Source: Streptomyces hiroshimensis (GTDB taxonomy: Bacteria > Actinomycetota > Actinomycetes > Streptomycetales > Streptomycetaceae). From it: a DNA stretch of 64,000 nt. The notes under the pieces were generated by a model. The model made no database searches. It saw only the letters and a list, made by a program, of their open reading frames with translations, and was not told the origin of the DNA. A program made the position numbers and the translations under genes. The stretch spans positions 301,037 to 365,036 of the forward strand of contig NZ_BMUT01000001.1 of assembly GCF_014650335.1 (NCBI RefSeq). The letters run 5' to 3'. The first letter of the stretch is position 1, and each line of letters begins with the position of its first letter. Below, in pieces: positions 16,827 to 28,026 of the stretch.

Positions 16827-17234
16827 ATGACGTACGAGGTCGAGAAGACGGACGAGCAGTGGCGCGCGGAGCTCTCCCCTGCGGAGTACCAGGTGCTCCG
16901 CAGGGCCGGCACCGAGCCCGCCTTCCGGGGCGAATACACCGACACCAAGACGGCGGGCGTCTACTCCTGCCGCGCCTGCGGCTCGGAGCTGTTCCGCTCC
17001 ACCGAGAAGTTCGAGAGCCACTGCGGCTGGCCCAGCTTCTACGACCCGAAGGACTCCACCGCCGTCGAGCTGATCGAGGACCGCTCGCACGGCATGGTCC
17101 GCACCGAGGTCCGCTGCGCCCGCTGCGGCTCGCACCTGGGCCACGTCTTCGAGGGCGAGGGCTACGCCACCCCCACCGACCAGCGGTACTGCATCAACTC
17201 CATCGCCCTGCGCCTGGAGCCGGCGGAGGGATGA
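16827..17234 (+). CDS. msrB: Peptide-methionine (R)-S-oxide reductase MsrB
   Basis: This 135-residue repair enzyme reduces the R-epimer of methionine sulfoxide in proteins. The structural zinc is held by CRAC and CARC pairs, the substrate pocket is ESHCGWPSF, and the catalytic Cys is C122 in RYCINSIAL. It is the usual full-length single-domain form. The ATG start at 16827 follows GGAAGG. It lies 42 bp downstream of murC on the same strand. Its stop codon lies in a 20-bp imperfect duplication, units 17220-17239 and 17240-17259, so a second in-register TGA follows. Confidence 0.95.
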   Translation: MTYEVEKTDEQWRAELSPAEYQVLRRAGTEPAFRGEYTDTKTAGVYSCRACGSELFRSTEKFESHCGWPSFYDPKDSTAVELIEDRSHGMVRTEVRCARCGSHLGHVFEGEGYATPTDQRYCINSIALRLEPAEG

Positions 17235-17259
17235 GGCAGCCTGCGGAAGGCTGAGGCCG
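17220..17259 (+). repeat. 20-bp duplication spanning the msrB stop codon
   Basis: Units 17220-17239 (CCGGCGGAGGGATGAGGCAG) and 17240-17259 (CCTGCGGAAGGCTGAGGCCG) match at 16 of 20 positions. Each contains a TGA in the same place. The first is the msrB stop. Confidence 0.65.
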
Positions 17260-17261
17260 GC

Positions 17262-17555
17262 TCACTTGTTCTTGGCGGCGAGGCCCTTCTTCAGGTCGTC
17301 GTAGTTCATGACGGGCAGCAGTTCGACGTCGGCTTCCATGTCGAGCAGGAGGGCCTCCAGCGTGGCGGGGATCTGCGACGGGTCCGCCAGGTCGAAGACG
17401 AGGGTGCAGGTGCGGCCGCCGTCCATGGGGCCGAAGTAGGCGGCTTCGGGCTTGGTCCGGTCCATCAGGTCCTGTACGAACTTCGCCAGCTCGCCGCGCT
17501 TGTAGACCTCGTTGGAGGCGTGGGTGTCCAGCCGGGCCCTGAGCATCATGCGCAT
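17262..17555 (-). CDS. Small conserved alpha/beta protein, unknown function
   Basis: 97 residues starting MRMMLRARLDT. The pattern strand-helix-strand (AAYFGPMDGGRTCTLVFDLADPSQIPATLEALLLDMEADVELLPVMNYDDLKKGL) suggests a ferredoxin-like dimeric barrel similar to small muconolactone-isomerase or ABM-type folds. I recall close homologues as conserved hypothetical proteins in Streptomyces. It faces msrB, with only 27 bp between the two stop codons. I can assign no reaction or ligand. Confidence 0.72.
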   Translation of the reverse strand: MRMMLRARLDTHASNEVYKRGELAKFVQDLMDRTKPEAAYFGPMDGGRTCTLVFDLADPSQIPATLEALLLDMEADVELLPVMNYDDLKKGLAAKNK

Positions 17556-17654
17556 GGGTCATCGTCCCCTCGGGGCGGTCCGCCGCGCCCGGCGCTCCGG
17601 CTCCGCGCTCACTGAGGCGCGGATGCGCCCACCCTCAGCGTCTCTCCGGCCCCG

Positions 17655-17681
17655 CCCCGCCGCAACGCAGGAGCGGCGGGG
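17655..17681 (-). terminator. Terminator hairpin after treZ
   Basis: CCCCGCCGC (17655-17663) pairs perfectly with GCGGCGGGG (17673-17681), a 9-bp stem with a 9-nt loop. It lies directly against the treZ stop codon on the minus strand. The U-tract is poor, as is usual in this genus. Confidence 0.65.
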
Positions 17682-19451
17682 TCAGCCGCACCGCAGCACG
17701 GCCGCCGAGGCGGGCGGCAGGTGCAGCAGGCCGTCCGGGCCGGGGAGGTCCACCGGGTGCCAGGCGGCCAGGACCTCGCGCGCGGGGGCGTCGCCGAGGG
17801 GCAGCGCGGCCGGGGCGTCCGTAGGGTTGACGGCCGTGCACAGGGTGCCGTGGCGCAGGACGGCCGTGCCGCCGGGGCCGACGGTGACCGCCGTGGCGGA
17901 GAGCGGGCCCGGGTCCGGTCCGGCGCGGCGCAGGGCGATCAGGCGGCGGTGCCACTCCAGCAGGGCGCGGTGCGGCTCGCGCTCCGGCTCGTCCCAGTCC
18001 AGGCAGGAGCGGTCGCGGGTGGCCGGGTCCTGCGGGTCGGGGATCTCCTCCGCGGCCCAGCCGTGCGCGGCGAACTCGCGCCGGCGGCCGGTGCGGACGG
18101 CTTCGGCCAGCTGCGGGTCGGTGTGGTCGGTGAAGAACTGCCAGGGGGTGCGCGCGCCCCACTCCTCGCCCATGAACAGCATCGGGGTGAAGGGCGCGCC
18201 GAGGACGAGCGCGGCGGCGCAGGCCAGGCGCCCGGGGGAGAGACGGGCGGAGAGCCGATCGCCCTGGGCGCGGTTGCCGATCTGGTCGTGGTTCTGGGCG
18301 TAGCCCAGGAGGCGCCGGGCGGGGGCGGCCGGGTCGAGGGGCCGGCCGTGTGGGCGCCCGCGGAAGGAGGAGTGCGTGCCGTCGTGGAAGAAGCCGCCCC
18401 GCAGCGTCTTGGCGAGCGCCGCGGCCGGGTCGGCGGCGAAGTCGGCGTAGTAGCCCTGGGACTCGCCGGTCAGGAGGGTGTGCAGCGCGTGGTGGAAGTC
18501 GTCGTTCCACTGGGCGTGCAGGCCCAGGCCGCCCGCTTCGCGCGGCGTGGTGGTGGCCGGGTCGTTCAGGTCGGACTCGGCGATGAGGAACAGCGGCCGG
18601 CCCAGCCGTGCGGCCAGGGCGTCCACGGCGCCGGAGAGTTCGGCGAGGAAGTGCTTGGGGCGGGTGTCCGCGAGGGCGTGCACGGCGTCCAGCCGCAGTC
18701 CGTCCAGGCGGTAGTCGCGCAGCCAGGCCAGCGCACTGCCCGTCAGATACGCCCGCACCTCGTCGGAGCCGGGGGCGTCCAGGTTGACGGCGGCGCCCCA
18801 CGGCGTGTGGTGGGTGTCGGTGAAGTACGGCCCGAAGGCGGGCAGGTGGTTGCCGGAGGGGCCGAGGTGGTTGTGCACCACGTCCAGGACGACGCCGAGG
18901 CCCAGCGCGTGCGCCGCGTCCACGAAGCGGCACAGCCCCCCGGGCCCGCCGTAGGGCTCGTGGACGGCCCACGGCGACACGCCCTCGTACCCCCAGCCGT
19001 GAGTGCCGGGGAAGGGGCATACGGGCATCAGCTCCACATGGGTGACGCCCAGCCGGGCGAGGTGCGGCAGGCGCGCGGCCGCGGCGTCGAAGGTGCCCTC
19101 GCGGGTGAACGTGCCCACGTGCAGCTCGTAGAGGACGGCGCCGGACAGCGGCCGGCCCGCCCACTCCTGCCGCCACGGGAAGCGCCCGGGGTCGGCGACG
19201 GCGCTCGGACCGTCGGGCCCGTCCGGCTGCCGGCGCGAGCGAGGGTCGGGCCGTACGGGGCCGCCGTCCAGGGCGAACCCGTAGCGGGTGCCCTCCCCGC
19301 CGGGGGCCTCGCACCGCCACCACCCGTCCCGGGCCGGGTCCCGCTCCATCGGCTGCGCCCGGCCGCTAGCGTGCAGCTGCACCCGGCCGGCCCGCGGCGC
19401 CCACACCTCGAACAGCACGGTCGGCTCCTTCCCGGCGGCAGTGCTGTCCAT
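17682..19451 (-). CDS. treZ: Malto-oligosyltrehalose trehalohydrolase TreZ
   Basis: A 589-residue GH13 enzyme that cuts free trehalose from maltooligosyl-trehalose made by TreY. There is an N-terminal beta-sandwich (about 1-100, FEVWAPRAGRVQLH), then the catalytic barrel: VLYELHVGTF, region I DVVHNHLG, nucleophile Asp in GLRLDAVHAL, acid Glu in FLIAESDLND, and transition-state Asp in AQNHDQIGNR. It starts 12 bp after the stop of the GNAT gene and is probably cotranscribed with it. treY and glgX are encoded on the same strand 3.5-8 kb upstream, separated by three unrelated genes. A hairpin terminator follows the stop. Confidence 0.95.
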   Translation of the reverse strand: MDSTAAGKEPTVLFEVWAPRAGRVQLHASGRAQPMERDPARDGWWRCEAPGGEGTRYGFALDGGPVRPDPRSRRQPDGPDGPSAVADPGRFPWRQEWAGRPLSGAVLYELHVGTFTREGTFDAAAARLPHLARLGVTHVELMPVCPFPGTHGWGYEGVSPWAVHEPYGGPGGLCRFVDAAHALGLGVVLDVVHNHLGPSGNHLPAFGPYFTDTHHTPWGAAVNLDAPGSDEVRAYLTGSALAWLRDYRLDGLRLDAVHALADTRPKHFLAELSGAVDALAARLGRPLFLIAESDLNDPATTTPREAGGLGLHAQWNDDFHHALHTLLTGESQGYYADFAADPAAALAKTLRGGFFHDGTHSSFRGRPHGRPLDPAAPARRLLGYAQNHDQIGNRAQGDRLSARLSPGRLACAAALVLGAPFTPMLFMGEEWGARTPWQFFTDHTDPQLAEAVRTGRRREFAAHGWAAEEIPDPQDPATRDRSCLDWDEPEREPHRALLEWHRRLIALRRAGPDPGPLSATAVTVGPGGTAVLRHGTLCTAVNPTDAPAALPLGDAPAREVLAAWHPVDLPGPDGLLHLPPASAAVLRCG

Positions 19452-19463
19452 GGTGCCCCGTGG

Positions 19464-20387
19464 TCAGGCCTCGCGGGCCGGAAGCAGGTCGATCCGCTCC
19501 TGCGAGACGGGGTAGCCCGCCTTCGCGAAGCCCGCGGCCATCGGCAGGTTGCCCTGGTCGGTGGCGGCCGCGATGCGCGTCGCGCCCCGGGAGACCAGGT
19601 CGTGCGTGCACTCCACGAGCAGGTCGTAGCCGTAGCCGCGGCCGCGCTGCCCGGCGACGACGCCGAGGTAGCCCACGCACGGACCGCCGGGGTTGTGCGC
19701 GGGGATCTGCACGCCGACCAGCTCGCCGCCGGGCGTGAAGGCGAGCCGCCACCAGTCCCGGGGCGAGGGCAGCCAGGTGAGGATGGCCATGAGGTCGTCG
19801 ACGGCGGCTTCCAGGCCGAGTTCGGTGATGTTCTTGCGGTCGTGCGCGTCGAGCGTGCCCTCCATGGTGCGGCCCAGCACGTCGCGTATGACGGCGTCGT
19901 CGGGCTCGGGCCGGAAGACCAGGCGGCCGGGGCGCTCGGGCAGCGGGCAGCCGGTCGTCCACTCGTAGCGGAAGCGCTCGACCAGCACCTGCATCCCGGC
20001 GGCCTCGGCCACCGCGACGCGCGCCTCCACGGCGGCCCGCACCTCGGGCGTCTCCCGCCAGCCGGGCGGGGCCATCAAGGCGTACTCGCAGCGCAGGGGA
20101 GAGGTGCGCAGCAGGCGGGCGGCCGCCTCCTCCTCGCCCTCGGCGAAGTCGAACCAGTCCAGGGCTACGGGGGTCTCGTCGCCGGGCCCGCCCCACCAGG
20201 CGGCACGGGCGACGACCTTGCCGTCGCGCAGTGCCACCCAGGTCCAGTCGGGGCGGTACTCACCGCCCCGGTGCACGGGTACGTAGGTGTGGCCGAAGGC
20301 GCCCCTGCCGACGAGGGCGGGCACGTCGAGGGCCGAGAACAGTTCGGTGTCGCGCTCGGTGAGCGCACGGATGACCAGATGGGTCAT
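19464..20387 (-). CDS. GNAT-family N-acetyltransferase
   Basis: A 307-residue protein with two GNAT-like halves. The C-terminal half has the acetyl-CoA loop motif VAGQRGRGYGYDLL and the late beta-bulge region AATDQGNLPMAAGFAKAGY; the N-terminal half (VIRALTERDTELF, WVALRDGKVVARAAWWGG) looks like a degenerate copy. The start at 20387 has AAGGA 5 nt upstream. It lies between lpdA (100 bp upstream) and treZ (12 bp downstream), all on the minus strand. Nothing ties it to trehalose metabolism except position. The substrate is unknown. Confidence 0.82.
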   Translation of the reverse strand: MTHLVIRALTERDTELFSALDVPALVGRGAFGHTYVPVHRGGEYRPDWTWVALRDGKVVARAAWWGGPGDETPVALDWFDFAEGEEEAAARLLRTSPLRCEYALMAPPGWRETPEVRAAVEARVAVAEAAGMQVLVERFRYEWTTGCPLPERPGRLVFRPEPDDAVIRDVLGRTMEGTLDAHDRKNITELGLEAAVDDLMAILTWLPSPRDWWRLAFTPGGELVGVQIPAHNPGGPCVGYLGVVAGQRGRGYGYDLLVECTHDLVSRGATRIAAATDQGNLPMAAGFAKAGYPVSQERIDLLPAREA

Positions 20388-20487
20388 GGGGTCCTTCCGG
20401 AGAGGCTGTCGCGCTGGATGCGCACCGCCTAGGAAGGCCCATGCGGCCCCCGTCCGTCCACTGATTTCTCCCCGGCACCGGCTTCTC

Positions 20488-21924
20488 TCAGACCTGGTGC
20501 AGCCCCCGCCCGGCCAGCGACAGCATCACCTCGCCCACCGCCTCCGACAGCGTCGGGTGCGGGTGGATGTGCTGGGCGACGTCCGTGGCGTCCGCGTCCC
20601 AGCCGACGACCAGCTGGCCCTCCGCGATCATCTCCGAGACGTGCGGGCCCACCAGGTGGACGCCGAGCACCCGGCCGCCGCCCTTCTCGGCGACGACCTT
20701 CACCACACCGCCCTGCCCGTGCACCATGCCCTTGGCGACGGCCGTCAGCGGCATGGAGTCGGCTTCGGCCTCGTGGCCACGCGCGCGTGCCTCGTCCTCC
20801 GACAGGCCGACCGAGGCCGTCTGCGGGCTGGAGTACGTCACGCGCGGCACGGCGGCGTAGTCGACGGGCCGCGGCGTCCGCCCGGCGAGGGTCTCGGCGA
20901 CCAGCAGGCCCTCCGCGAAGGAGGCGTGGGCGAGGCCGAGGGACGGCGGCGGCAGGAGGTCGCCGACGACGTGGACGCCCGGCACGGCCGTCTCCAGGCG
21001 CGACCAGTCGGCCGGCGGGACGAAGCCGCGGGCGTCGGTGGCGAGACCGGCCGCCGCCAGGCCGAGGCCGTCGGTGACCGGCACGCGGCCCACGGCCACC
21101 AGCAGCCGCTCCGCCTCCACGGTGCGCACTTCCCCCTTGGCGGTGCGCAGCGTGGCCCGCACGCCGCCCTCGTGGACGACGGCCTCCTCCAGCCGCGTGC
21201 CCGCCAGTACGCCGATGCCCCGCTTCTTCAGACCCCGCGTCAGATACCGGCTCACGTCGGCGTCCTCCAGCGGCAGCAGCCGTTCCGCAGCCTCCACGAG
21301 CGTCACGTCGGCGCCCATGGAGCGGTGCAGGGAGGCGTACTCGACGCCGATGGCGCCGCCGCCCAGCACCAGCACCGAGCCGGGCAGCCCCGGCGCGAAG
21401 AGGGCGTCGTCGCTGGTGACCACGCGCACGCCGTCGGGCTCCAGGCCCGGCAGGGTGCGCGGGCGCGAGCCGGTGGCCAGCACGATGCCCCGGCGGGCCG
21501 TCCATACGGCACCCGCCTCGGCGCCCGAGCCGATCCGCACCGTCCGCGGGCCCGTCAGCTCCGCGGTCCCCCGCACCACGCGGACGCCGGCGTGCGCCAG
21601 ATGGCCCTCCACGCCCCGGTGGTTGCGGGCGACGATGTCGTCGCGGGTCGCGGTCAGCACGGACCAGTCGACCGACTCCAGGGTCGCCTTCACCCCCCAC
21701 CGCTCGCGCGCCTCCGCGATGCCGTCCACCAGCTCCGCCGCGTGCAGCATGGCCTTGCTGGGTATGCAGCCGCGGTGCAGACAGGTGCCGCCCACCAGAT
21801 CGCGCTCCGCGACGACGACGTCGAGGCCGAGCGCTGCGGCCCGCAGGGCGGTGCTGTAGCCGCCGGTGCCGCCACCGATCACGATCACATCTGTTTCGTG
21901 CATGTCTTCACCCAGTTCGCGCAT
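20488..21924 (-). CDS. lpdA: Dihydrolipoyl dehydrogenase-type flavoprotein
   Basis: A 478-residue pyridine nucleotide-disulfide oxidoreductase: FAD site VIVIGGGTGGYSTALRAA, redox disulfide C48/C53 in GGTCLHRGCIPSKAM, NAD site VLVLGGGAIGVEYASLHRSMGADVTLVE, second FAD contact VPGVHVVGDL, and the dimer-interface catalytic His in HIHPHPTLSE. It would reoxidise the dihydrolipoyl group of 2-oxoacid dehydrogenase or glycine-cleavage complexes; no E1 or E2 gene is nearby. The start region is duplicated: GGGTGAAGACATG occurs twice, 21 bp apart and in frame, giving two equivalent starts (21924 and 21903). It is divergent from the LysR gene. Confidence 0.92.
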   Translation of the reverse strand: MRELGEDMHETDVIVIGGGTGGYSTALRAAALGLDVVVAERDLVGGTCLHRGCIPSKAMLHAAELVDGIAEARERWGVKATLESVDWSVLTATRDDIVARNHRGVEGHLAHAGVRVVRGTAELTGPRTVRIGSGAEAGAVWTARRGIVLATGSRPRTLPGLEPDGVRVVTSDDALFAPGLPGSVLVLGGGAIGVEYASLHRSMGADVTLVEAAERLLPLEDADVSRYLTRGLKKRGIGVLAGTRLEEAVVHEGGVRATLRTAKGEVRTVEAERLLVAVGRVPVTDGLGLAAAGLATDARGFVPPADWSRLETAVPGVHVVGDLLPPPSLGLAHASFAEGLLVAETLAGRTPRPVDYAAVPRVTYSSPQTASVGLSEDEARARGHEAEADSMPLTAVAKGMVHGQGGVVKVVAEKGGGRVLGVHLVGPHVSEMIAEGQLVVGWDADATDVAQHIHPHPTLSEAVGEVMLSLAGRGLHQV

Positions 21925-21936
21925 GTCTTCACCCTG
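21901..21936 (-). repeat. Duplicated ribosome-site/start-codon segment of lpdA
   Basis: On the minus strand GGGTGAAGACATG occurs twice with a 21-bp period, giving in-frame ATGs at 21924 and 21903. Both copies have the same upstream sequence, so the start cannot be decided from the ribosome site. Confidence 0.8.
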
Positions 21937-22017
21937 CGCCGTCAGGGATCATGAGTCCAACGCAATGTTTCGATCGATCCCATGAACAGGGGTCATGGGG
22001 GCACGGGAGGGCCGGGC

Positions 22018-22905
22018 ATGAGCCTGCGGCAGATGGAGTACCTCGTCGCGGTGGTCGAGGAGGAGTCGTTCACCCGCGCGGCCGACCTGCTCAACGTGAC
22101 CCAGTCCGCCCTCTCCCACCAGATCAAGGCCCTGGAGCGGGACGTCGGCGGCCCGCTGCTGGAGCGCCGCCCGCGCGGCATCGGGCTCACCCCGATGGGC
22201 CGCGCCTTCCTGCCCCACGCCGAACTCGCCGTCCGCAGCGCCGAACAGGCCCGCAGGGCGGCGAAGGCCGCCGCCGGAGCGGCCGGCGGCGAGCTGCACA
22301 TCGCGTCCCTGCACGCCCTCGCGGTCGGGGTGCTGCCGCCCGTCTTCGCGCGCTGGCGCCGCGCCTTCCCCGCCGTCCGCCTCCACCTGCACGAGTACGC
22401 GACGACGGAGGAGCTGCGCGACCACATGGAGCGCGGGGTGGCCGACATCGCCGTCGGCCCCCGCCCCGAGGGCTGGCACGGCCCCGTCGTCTCCCTCGGC
22501 CACGAGGAGATCAGGCTGATCACCTCGGCCGGCGACCCCCTCGCAGCCCGTACGGAACCCCTCGCGCTGCCCGAGCTGGCCGAGCGCGACTGGGTGCGCT
22601 GCGCCCTCGAACCGATCGTGCAGGGCAAGCGCTGGCTGGACTGGGTCTGCGAGCAGGGCGGCTTCACACCCCGTACGGCCGTCTGGACGGAGCACTCCTC
22701 GACCGCCGTCCGGATGGCGGTGTCCGGCCTGGGCCTGGTGGCCGCGCCCGTGCACATGGCGCGCGACGTGCCCGGTGCGGTGACCGTCCCCGTCGACCCG
22801 CGCTGGCGCCGCGAACAGACCGCCTTCGCGCGCGTGGAGCTCACCGGCACCACCGCCGCCTTCGTCGAACTCTGCCGCGAGCTGGCGTTCCCGGGCACCG
22901 ACTGA
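22018..22905 (+). CDS. LysR-family transcriptional regulator
   Basis: A LysR regulator of 295 residues from the ATG at 22018 (an ATG 36 bp upstream is also possible). The N-terminal helix-turn-helix is intact: MSLRQMEYLVAVVEEESFTRAADLLNVTQSALSHQIKALERDVG. The effector domain starts near residue 85 (GELHIASLHALAVGVLPPV). The gene is divergent from lpdA across a short intergenic region containing a CGATCGATC element, so lpdA is the likely target by the usual LysR arrangement. It is convergent with treY. The effector is unknown. Confidence 0.9.
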   Translation: MSLRQMEYLVAVVEEESFTRAADLLNVTQSALSHQIKALERDVGGPLLERRPRGIGLTPMGRAFLPHAELAVRSAEQARRAAKAAAGAAGGELHIASLHALAVGVLPPVFARWRRAFPAVRLHLHEYATTEELRDHMERGVADIAVGPRPEGWHGPVVSLGHEEIRLITSAGDPLAARTEPLALPELAERDWVRCALEPIVQGKRWLDWVCEQGGFTPRTAVWTEHSSTAVRMAVSGLGLVAAPVHMARDVPGAVTVPVDPRWRREQTAFARVELTGTTAAFVELCRELAFPGTD

Positions 22906-22926
22906 AGCCTGATGTACGGGGGACTT

Positions 22927-22944
22927 GCGCCCTGCAAGGGGCGC
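22927..22944. terminator. Stem-loop between convergent lysR and treY
   Basis: GCGCCC (22927-22932) pairs with GGGCGC (22939-22944) around a TGCAAG loop, in the 49-bp gap between the two stop codons. It is a weak but plausible bidirectional terminator. Confidence 0.45.
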
Positions 22945-22954
22945 GGCCCGGCGC

Positions 22955-25387
22955 TCAGTCCCGTACGAGCAGCGCCACCGGACAGCGCTCCAGCAGCTCC
23001 GCCAGAGCCACGGGCGCCTCACACGAGAACGAGGCGCCCGTCAGCACCTCGCGCCACCGCCCGCCGCCCGGCAGCGGCAGCACCGTCCCCCGCAGCCCCC
23101 CGTCCTGCGCCAGCCGCCCGTGCAGCCGCGAGACGACGGTGACCACGGCACCGGAGCGCGCGAAGGCCACGCAGTGCCCGGCGGCCGGCCCGTCCGCGGC
23201 CAGCGGCTCGTACGAGGCGCCGGGGCCGAACCACTCGGGCCGGGCGCGGCGCAGCCTCAGCACGGTACGCGTCAGGTGCAGCTTCTCGGCCGACAGGTCC
23301 CCGCCTCCGGCGGACAATCCCCCGTCCCCTGCGCCATCGCCCGCCGGGAAGGCCGGCGGGCGCCGGTTGTCGGGGTCGACGAGGGCGGCGTAGGCGCGCT
23401 CGGTGCCCATGTAGAGGTCGGGCACGCCCGGCATGGTCAGGTGCAGCAGGGCCGCGCCGAGCGTGTTGGCCCGCACGGACGGCCACAGCGCGTCCTCCAG
23501 GGGCGCGAGGGCGGCGCGGGCCGGGCCGCACGGGTGTGCCGCGACGAAGGCCTCCACGGCCGCCTCGTACGCCGCGTCCGGCTCGGTCCACGTCGTGCGC
23601 AGCCCCGCCTCGCGCACGCTCTTCAGCACGGCGAACGCGAGCCGGGCAGCGTCCGCAGGGTTCGCGGGGCCGAGCCCGAAGGCGCTCTGCCAGGCCAGCC
23701 ACGCCACGTGCGGGTCGGGTGCGCGGGGTTCGGCGGCCTCGGCCGCGAGCCGGTCCATCAGCTCCGCCCACCGGCCGGGACACTCGCTCAGCGCCGCGAT
23801 CCGGGCCCGTACGTCGGCGCTGCGCTTGGTGTCGTGCGTGGACAGCACCGTCCCGGTCGCGGGCCAGTCGTGCTGCAGGCGGGCGCAGTAGGCGTGGAAG
23901 TCCTCGGGGGACACGGCGGGCCGGCCGGGGTCGCCGCCCACCTCCGCGGCCGACAGCAGGGGCGCGTGCCGGTAGAAGGCGGTGTCCTCGACGGACTTGG
24001 CGCGCAGCGCGGAGGCGGTCTGCGCGAACCGCGCGCAGAAGTCCCGCTGGTCCGGCCCCTGCCCCAGGCGGCCCAGCGCGGCGTCCCGGACGACATCGGC
24101 GGCACAGGCCTCCTCGGGCACCGTGAAGGCGGCGCGCGCGTCCTGGGCGGCCCGCTCGAGCAGGGCGGCGTCGACGGGGGCCGCGGGCCGCCCGGGCACG
24201 GCGTAGGGCCGGTAGACGGGCAGCCGTACGAGGATCTCGTGCACGGCGGTGCGCAGGGCCCAGGGCGCGGTGTCGCGCAGCCGGTGCGAGCCCTCGCAGA
24301 TCCGGCCGGCGGTGCGCACCAGCCGCTCGGTCTCCGCGGCCAGCTCGTGGGTGATCACCTTGTACGCGGCGCGGCGCACCGTCGCGGGCCAGTCGCCGCC
24401 GCGGTCGGGCGGCAGGCCGGTGAAGGCGCGGTAGCGGGCTCCCAGTTCGGCGGCGCCCGCGGGGTCGACGAACAGGCCGTCGAGGTGGCGCAGGGCGTCG
24501 TAGCCGGTGGTCCCGGCGACGGGCCAGTCGCCGGGCAGCCGTTCGCCGCCGCTGAGGATCTTCTCGACGACCGTCCAGCGGCCGTCCGTGGCCTCGGCGA
24601 GGCGGTGGAGGTAGCCGGCGGGGTCGGCGAGCCCGTCCGGGTGGTCGACGCGCAGCCCGTCGGCCACCCCGTCCCGCAGCAGCTGCACCACCTTGCCGTG
24701 GGTGGCGGCGAAGACCTCCGGGTCCTCCACGCGGACGGCGATCAGCTCGGAGACGGTGAAGAAGCGCCGGTAGTTCAGCTCCGTGCGGGCCAGCCGCCAC
24801 CAGGCGGGCCGGTACCACTGCGCGTCCAGCAGTTCGGGCAGCGGCAGCCGCTCCGTGCCGGGCCGCAGCGGGAAGGCGTGGTCGTGGTAGCGCAGGACGC
24901 GCTCGTCACCGTGCGCGCGGCCCGCGACGCCGAAGTGGCGCAGCTCCCCGCCGAGCGGGCCGGCCAGCACGGGCAGCAGCACCTTGCCGCCGTGCTCGGC
25001 CCAGTCGATGTCGAACCAGCGGGCGTAGCGCGAGGCCGGGCCGTCCCGCAGCACCTCCCAGAGCGGGCCGTTGAGCGTCGCGGGCGCGGGCAGGGCCATG
25101 TGGTTCGGGACGATGTCGAGGATCAGGCCCATCCCGTGCTCCCGGGCGGTGCGCGCCAGCGACCGCAGGCCCTCCTCGCCGCCGAGCTCCGTCCGCACGG
25201 CCGAGTGGTCGACGACGTCGTAGCCGTGCGTGGAGCCGGGGACGGCCTCCAGCACGGGCGACAGGTGCAGGTGGGACACCCCGAGGGAGGCCAGGTACGG
25301 CACGGCCTCCTCGGCCGCCCGGAAGGGGAAGGAGGGCTGGAGCTGGAGCCGGTAGGTCGCGGTCGGCACAGTGCTGTGGAGCCTCAT
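22955..25387 (-). CDS. treY: Malto-oligosyltrehalose synthase TreY
   Basis: A GH13 enzyme of 810 residues that rearranges the reducing-end alpha-1,4 bond of a maltodextrin into an alpha,alpha-1,1 bond. It starts with the family N-terminus (VPTATYRLQLQPSFPF) and keeps GMGLILDIVPNHM, GLRVDHPDGLADP with the nucleophile, the acid/base Glu in WTVVEKILSG and STHDTKRSADVRARI. It shows the long inserts typical of TreY compared with other GH13 proteins. It lies 42 bp downstream of glgX and is very likely cotranscribed. With glgX (debranching) and treZ (release) it completes the route from glycogen to trehalose. Confidence 0.95.
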   Translation of the reverse strand: MRLHSTVPTATYRLQLQPSFPFRAAEEAVPYLASLGVSHLHLSPVLEAVPGSTHGYDVVDHSAVRTELGGEEGLRSLARTAREHGMGLILDIVPNHMALPAPATLNGPLWEVLRDGPASRYARWFDIDWAEHGGKVLLPVLAGPLGGELRHFGVAGRAHGDERVLRYHDHAFPLRPGTERLPLPELLDAQWYRPAWWRLARTELNYRRFFTVSELIAVRVEDPEVFAATHGKVVQLLRDGVADGLRVDHPDGLADPAGYLHRLAEATDGRWTVVEKILSGGERLPGDWPVAGTTGYDALRHLDGLFVDPAGAAELGARYRAFTGLPPDRGGDWPATVRRAAYKVITHELAAETERLVRTAGRICEGSHRLRDTAPWALRTAVHEILVRLPVYRPYAVPGRPAAPVDAALLERAAQDARAAFTVPEEACAADVVRDAALGRLGQGPDQRDFCARFAQTASALRAKSVEDTAFYRHAPLLSAAEVGGDPGRPAVSPEDFHAYCARLQHDWPATGTVLSTHDTKRSADVRARIAALSECPGRWAELMDRLAAEAAEPRAPDPHVAWLAWQSAFGLGPANPADAARLAFAVLKSVREAGLRTTWTEPDAAYEAAVEAFVAAHPCGPARAALAPLEDALWPSVRANTLGAALLHLTMPGVPDLYMGTERAYAALVDPDNRRPPAFPAGDGAGDGGLSAGGGDLSAEKLHLTRTVLRLRRARPEWFGPGASYEPLAADGPAAGHCVAFARSGAVVTVVSRLHGRLAQDGGLRGTVLPLPGGGRWREVLTGASFSCEAPVALAELLERCPVALLVRD

Positions 25388-25429
25388 GGGAACGTACGTA
25401 CCCAGTCGCGGCCGCCTTGCCGCAGGGAA

Positions 25430-27556
<2,127 letters not shown>

Positions 27557-28026
27557 CGACTCTTCCGTTCTTCCGTTGTCCCAGGCTGTACTCGGGGGCC
27601 GTCCTCGCCGCCGTACGCGCCGGCCGTCCTGTTCGATACGCGCGTACGGGCCGAAGCGGCATCCTCGCCCAATCGGAGCCGACAGGCCGCCCTTTCGCCA
27701 GATCTTCCCCAAAAGGAGCGCAACCACAGCCCCCTTCGGCTCGTCCGACCGGGTGACCCGCGGGGTGTGCGCCCCCGCGCGGACCGGCCCCCTGCGGCCC
27801 CGGAAACCGGCGGCCGGGCGCGCCCGGAGATGCGCCCGCACGGCTCTCACCGCGCGTTTTGCGCCCCCGCCGCTATGAAACGGCTCACTCCCCGCGCCGG
27901 GCGGGCGGACAACAGGTTTCCGGAACGGGAGAGTTGGCGGAGGACCGGACCCGTCCGGGTGCAGGCCCTCCCGCCCGCACAGTAGTCTGCCTTGATCGTT
28001 GGACGGGGGCGGAAGGGCGGTGCACT
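27557..28026. other. 470-bp divergent intergenic region
   Basis: This gap separates the divergent glgX and HEPN-protein genes and must hold both promoters. Apart from a GCGCGTACG-type short repeat around 27605-27650, I see no clear operator, terminator or small gene. Open frames across it are Arg/Pro-rich and look like GC artefacts. Confidence 0.5.
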
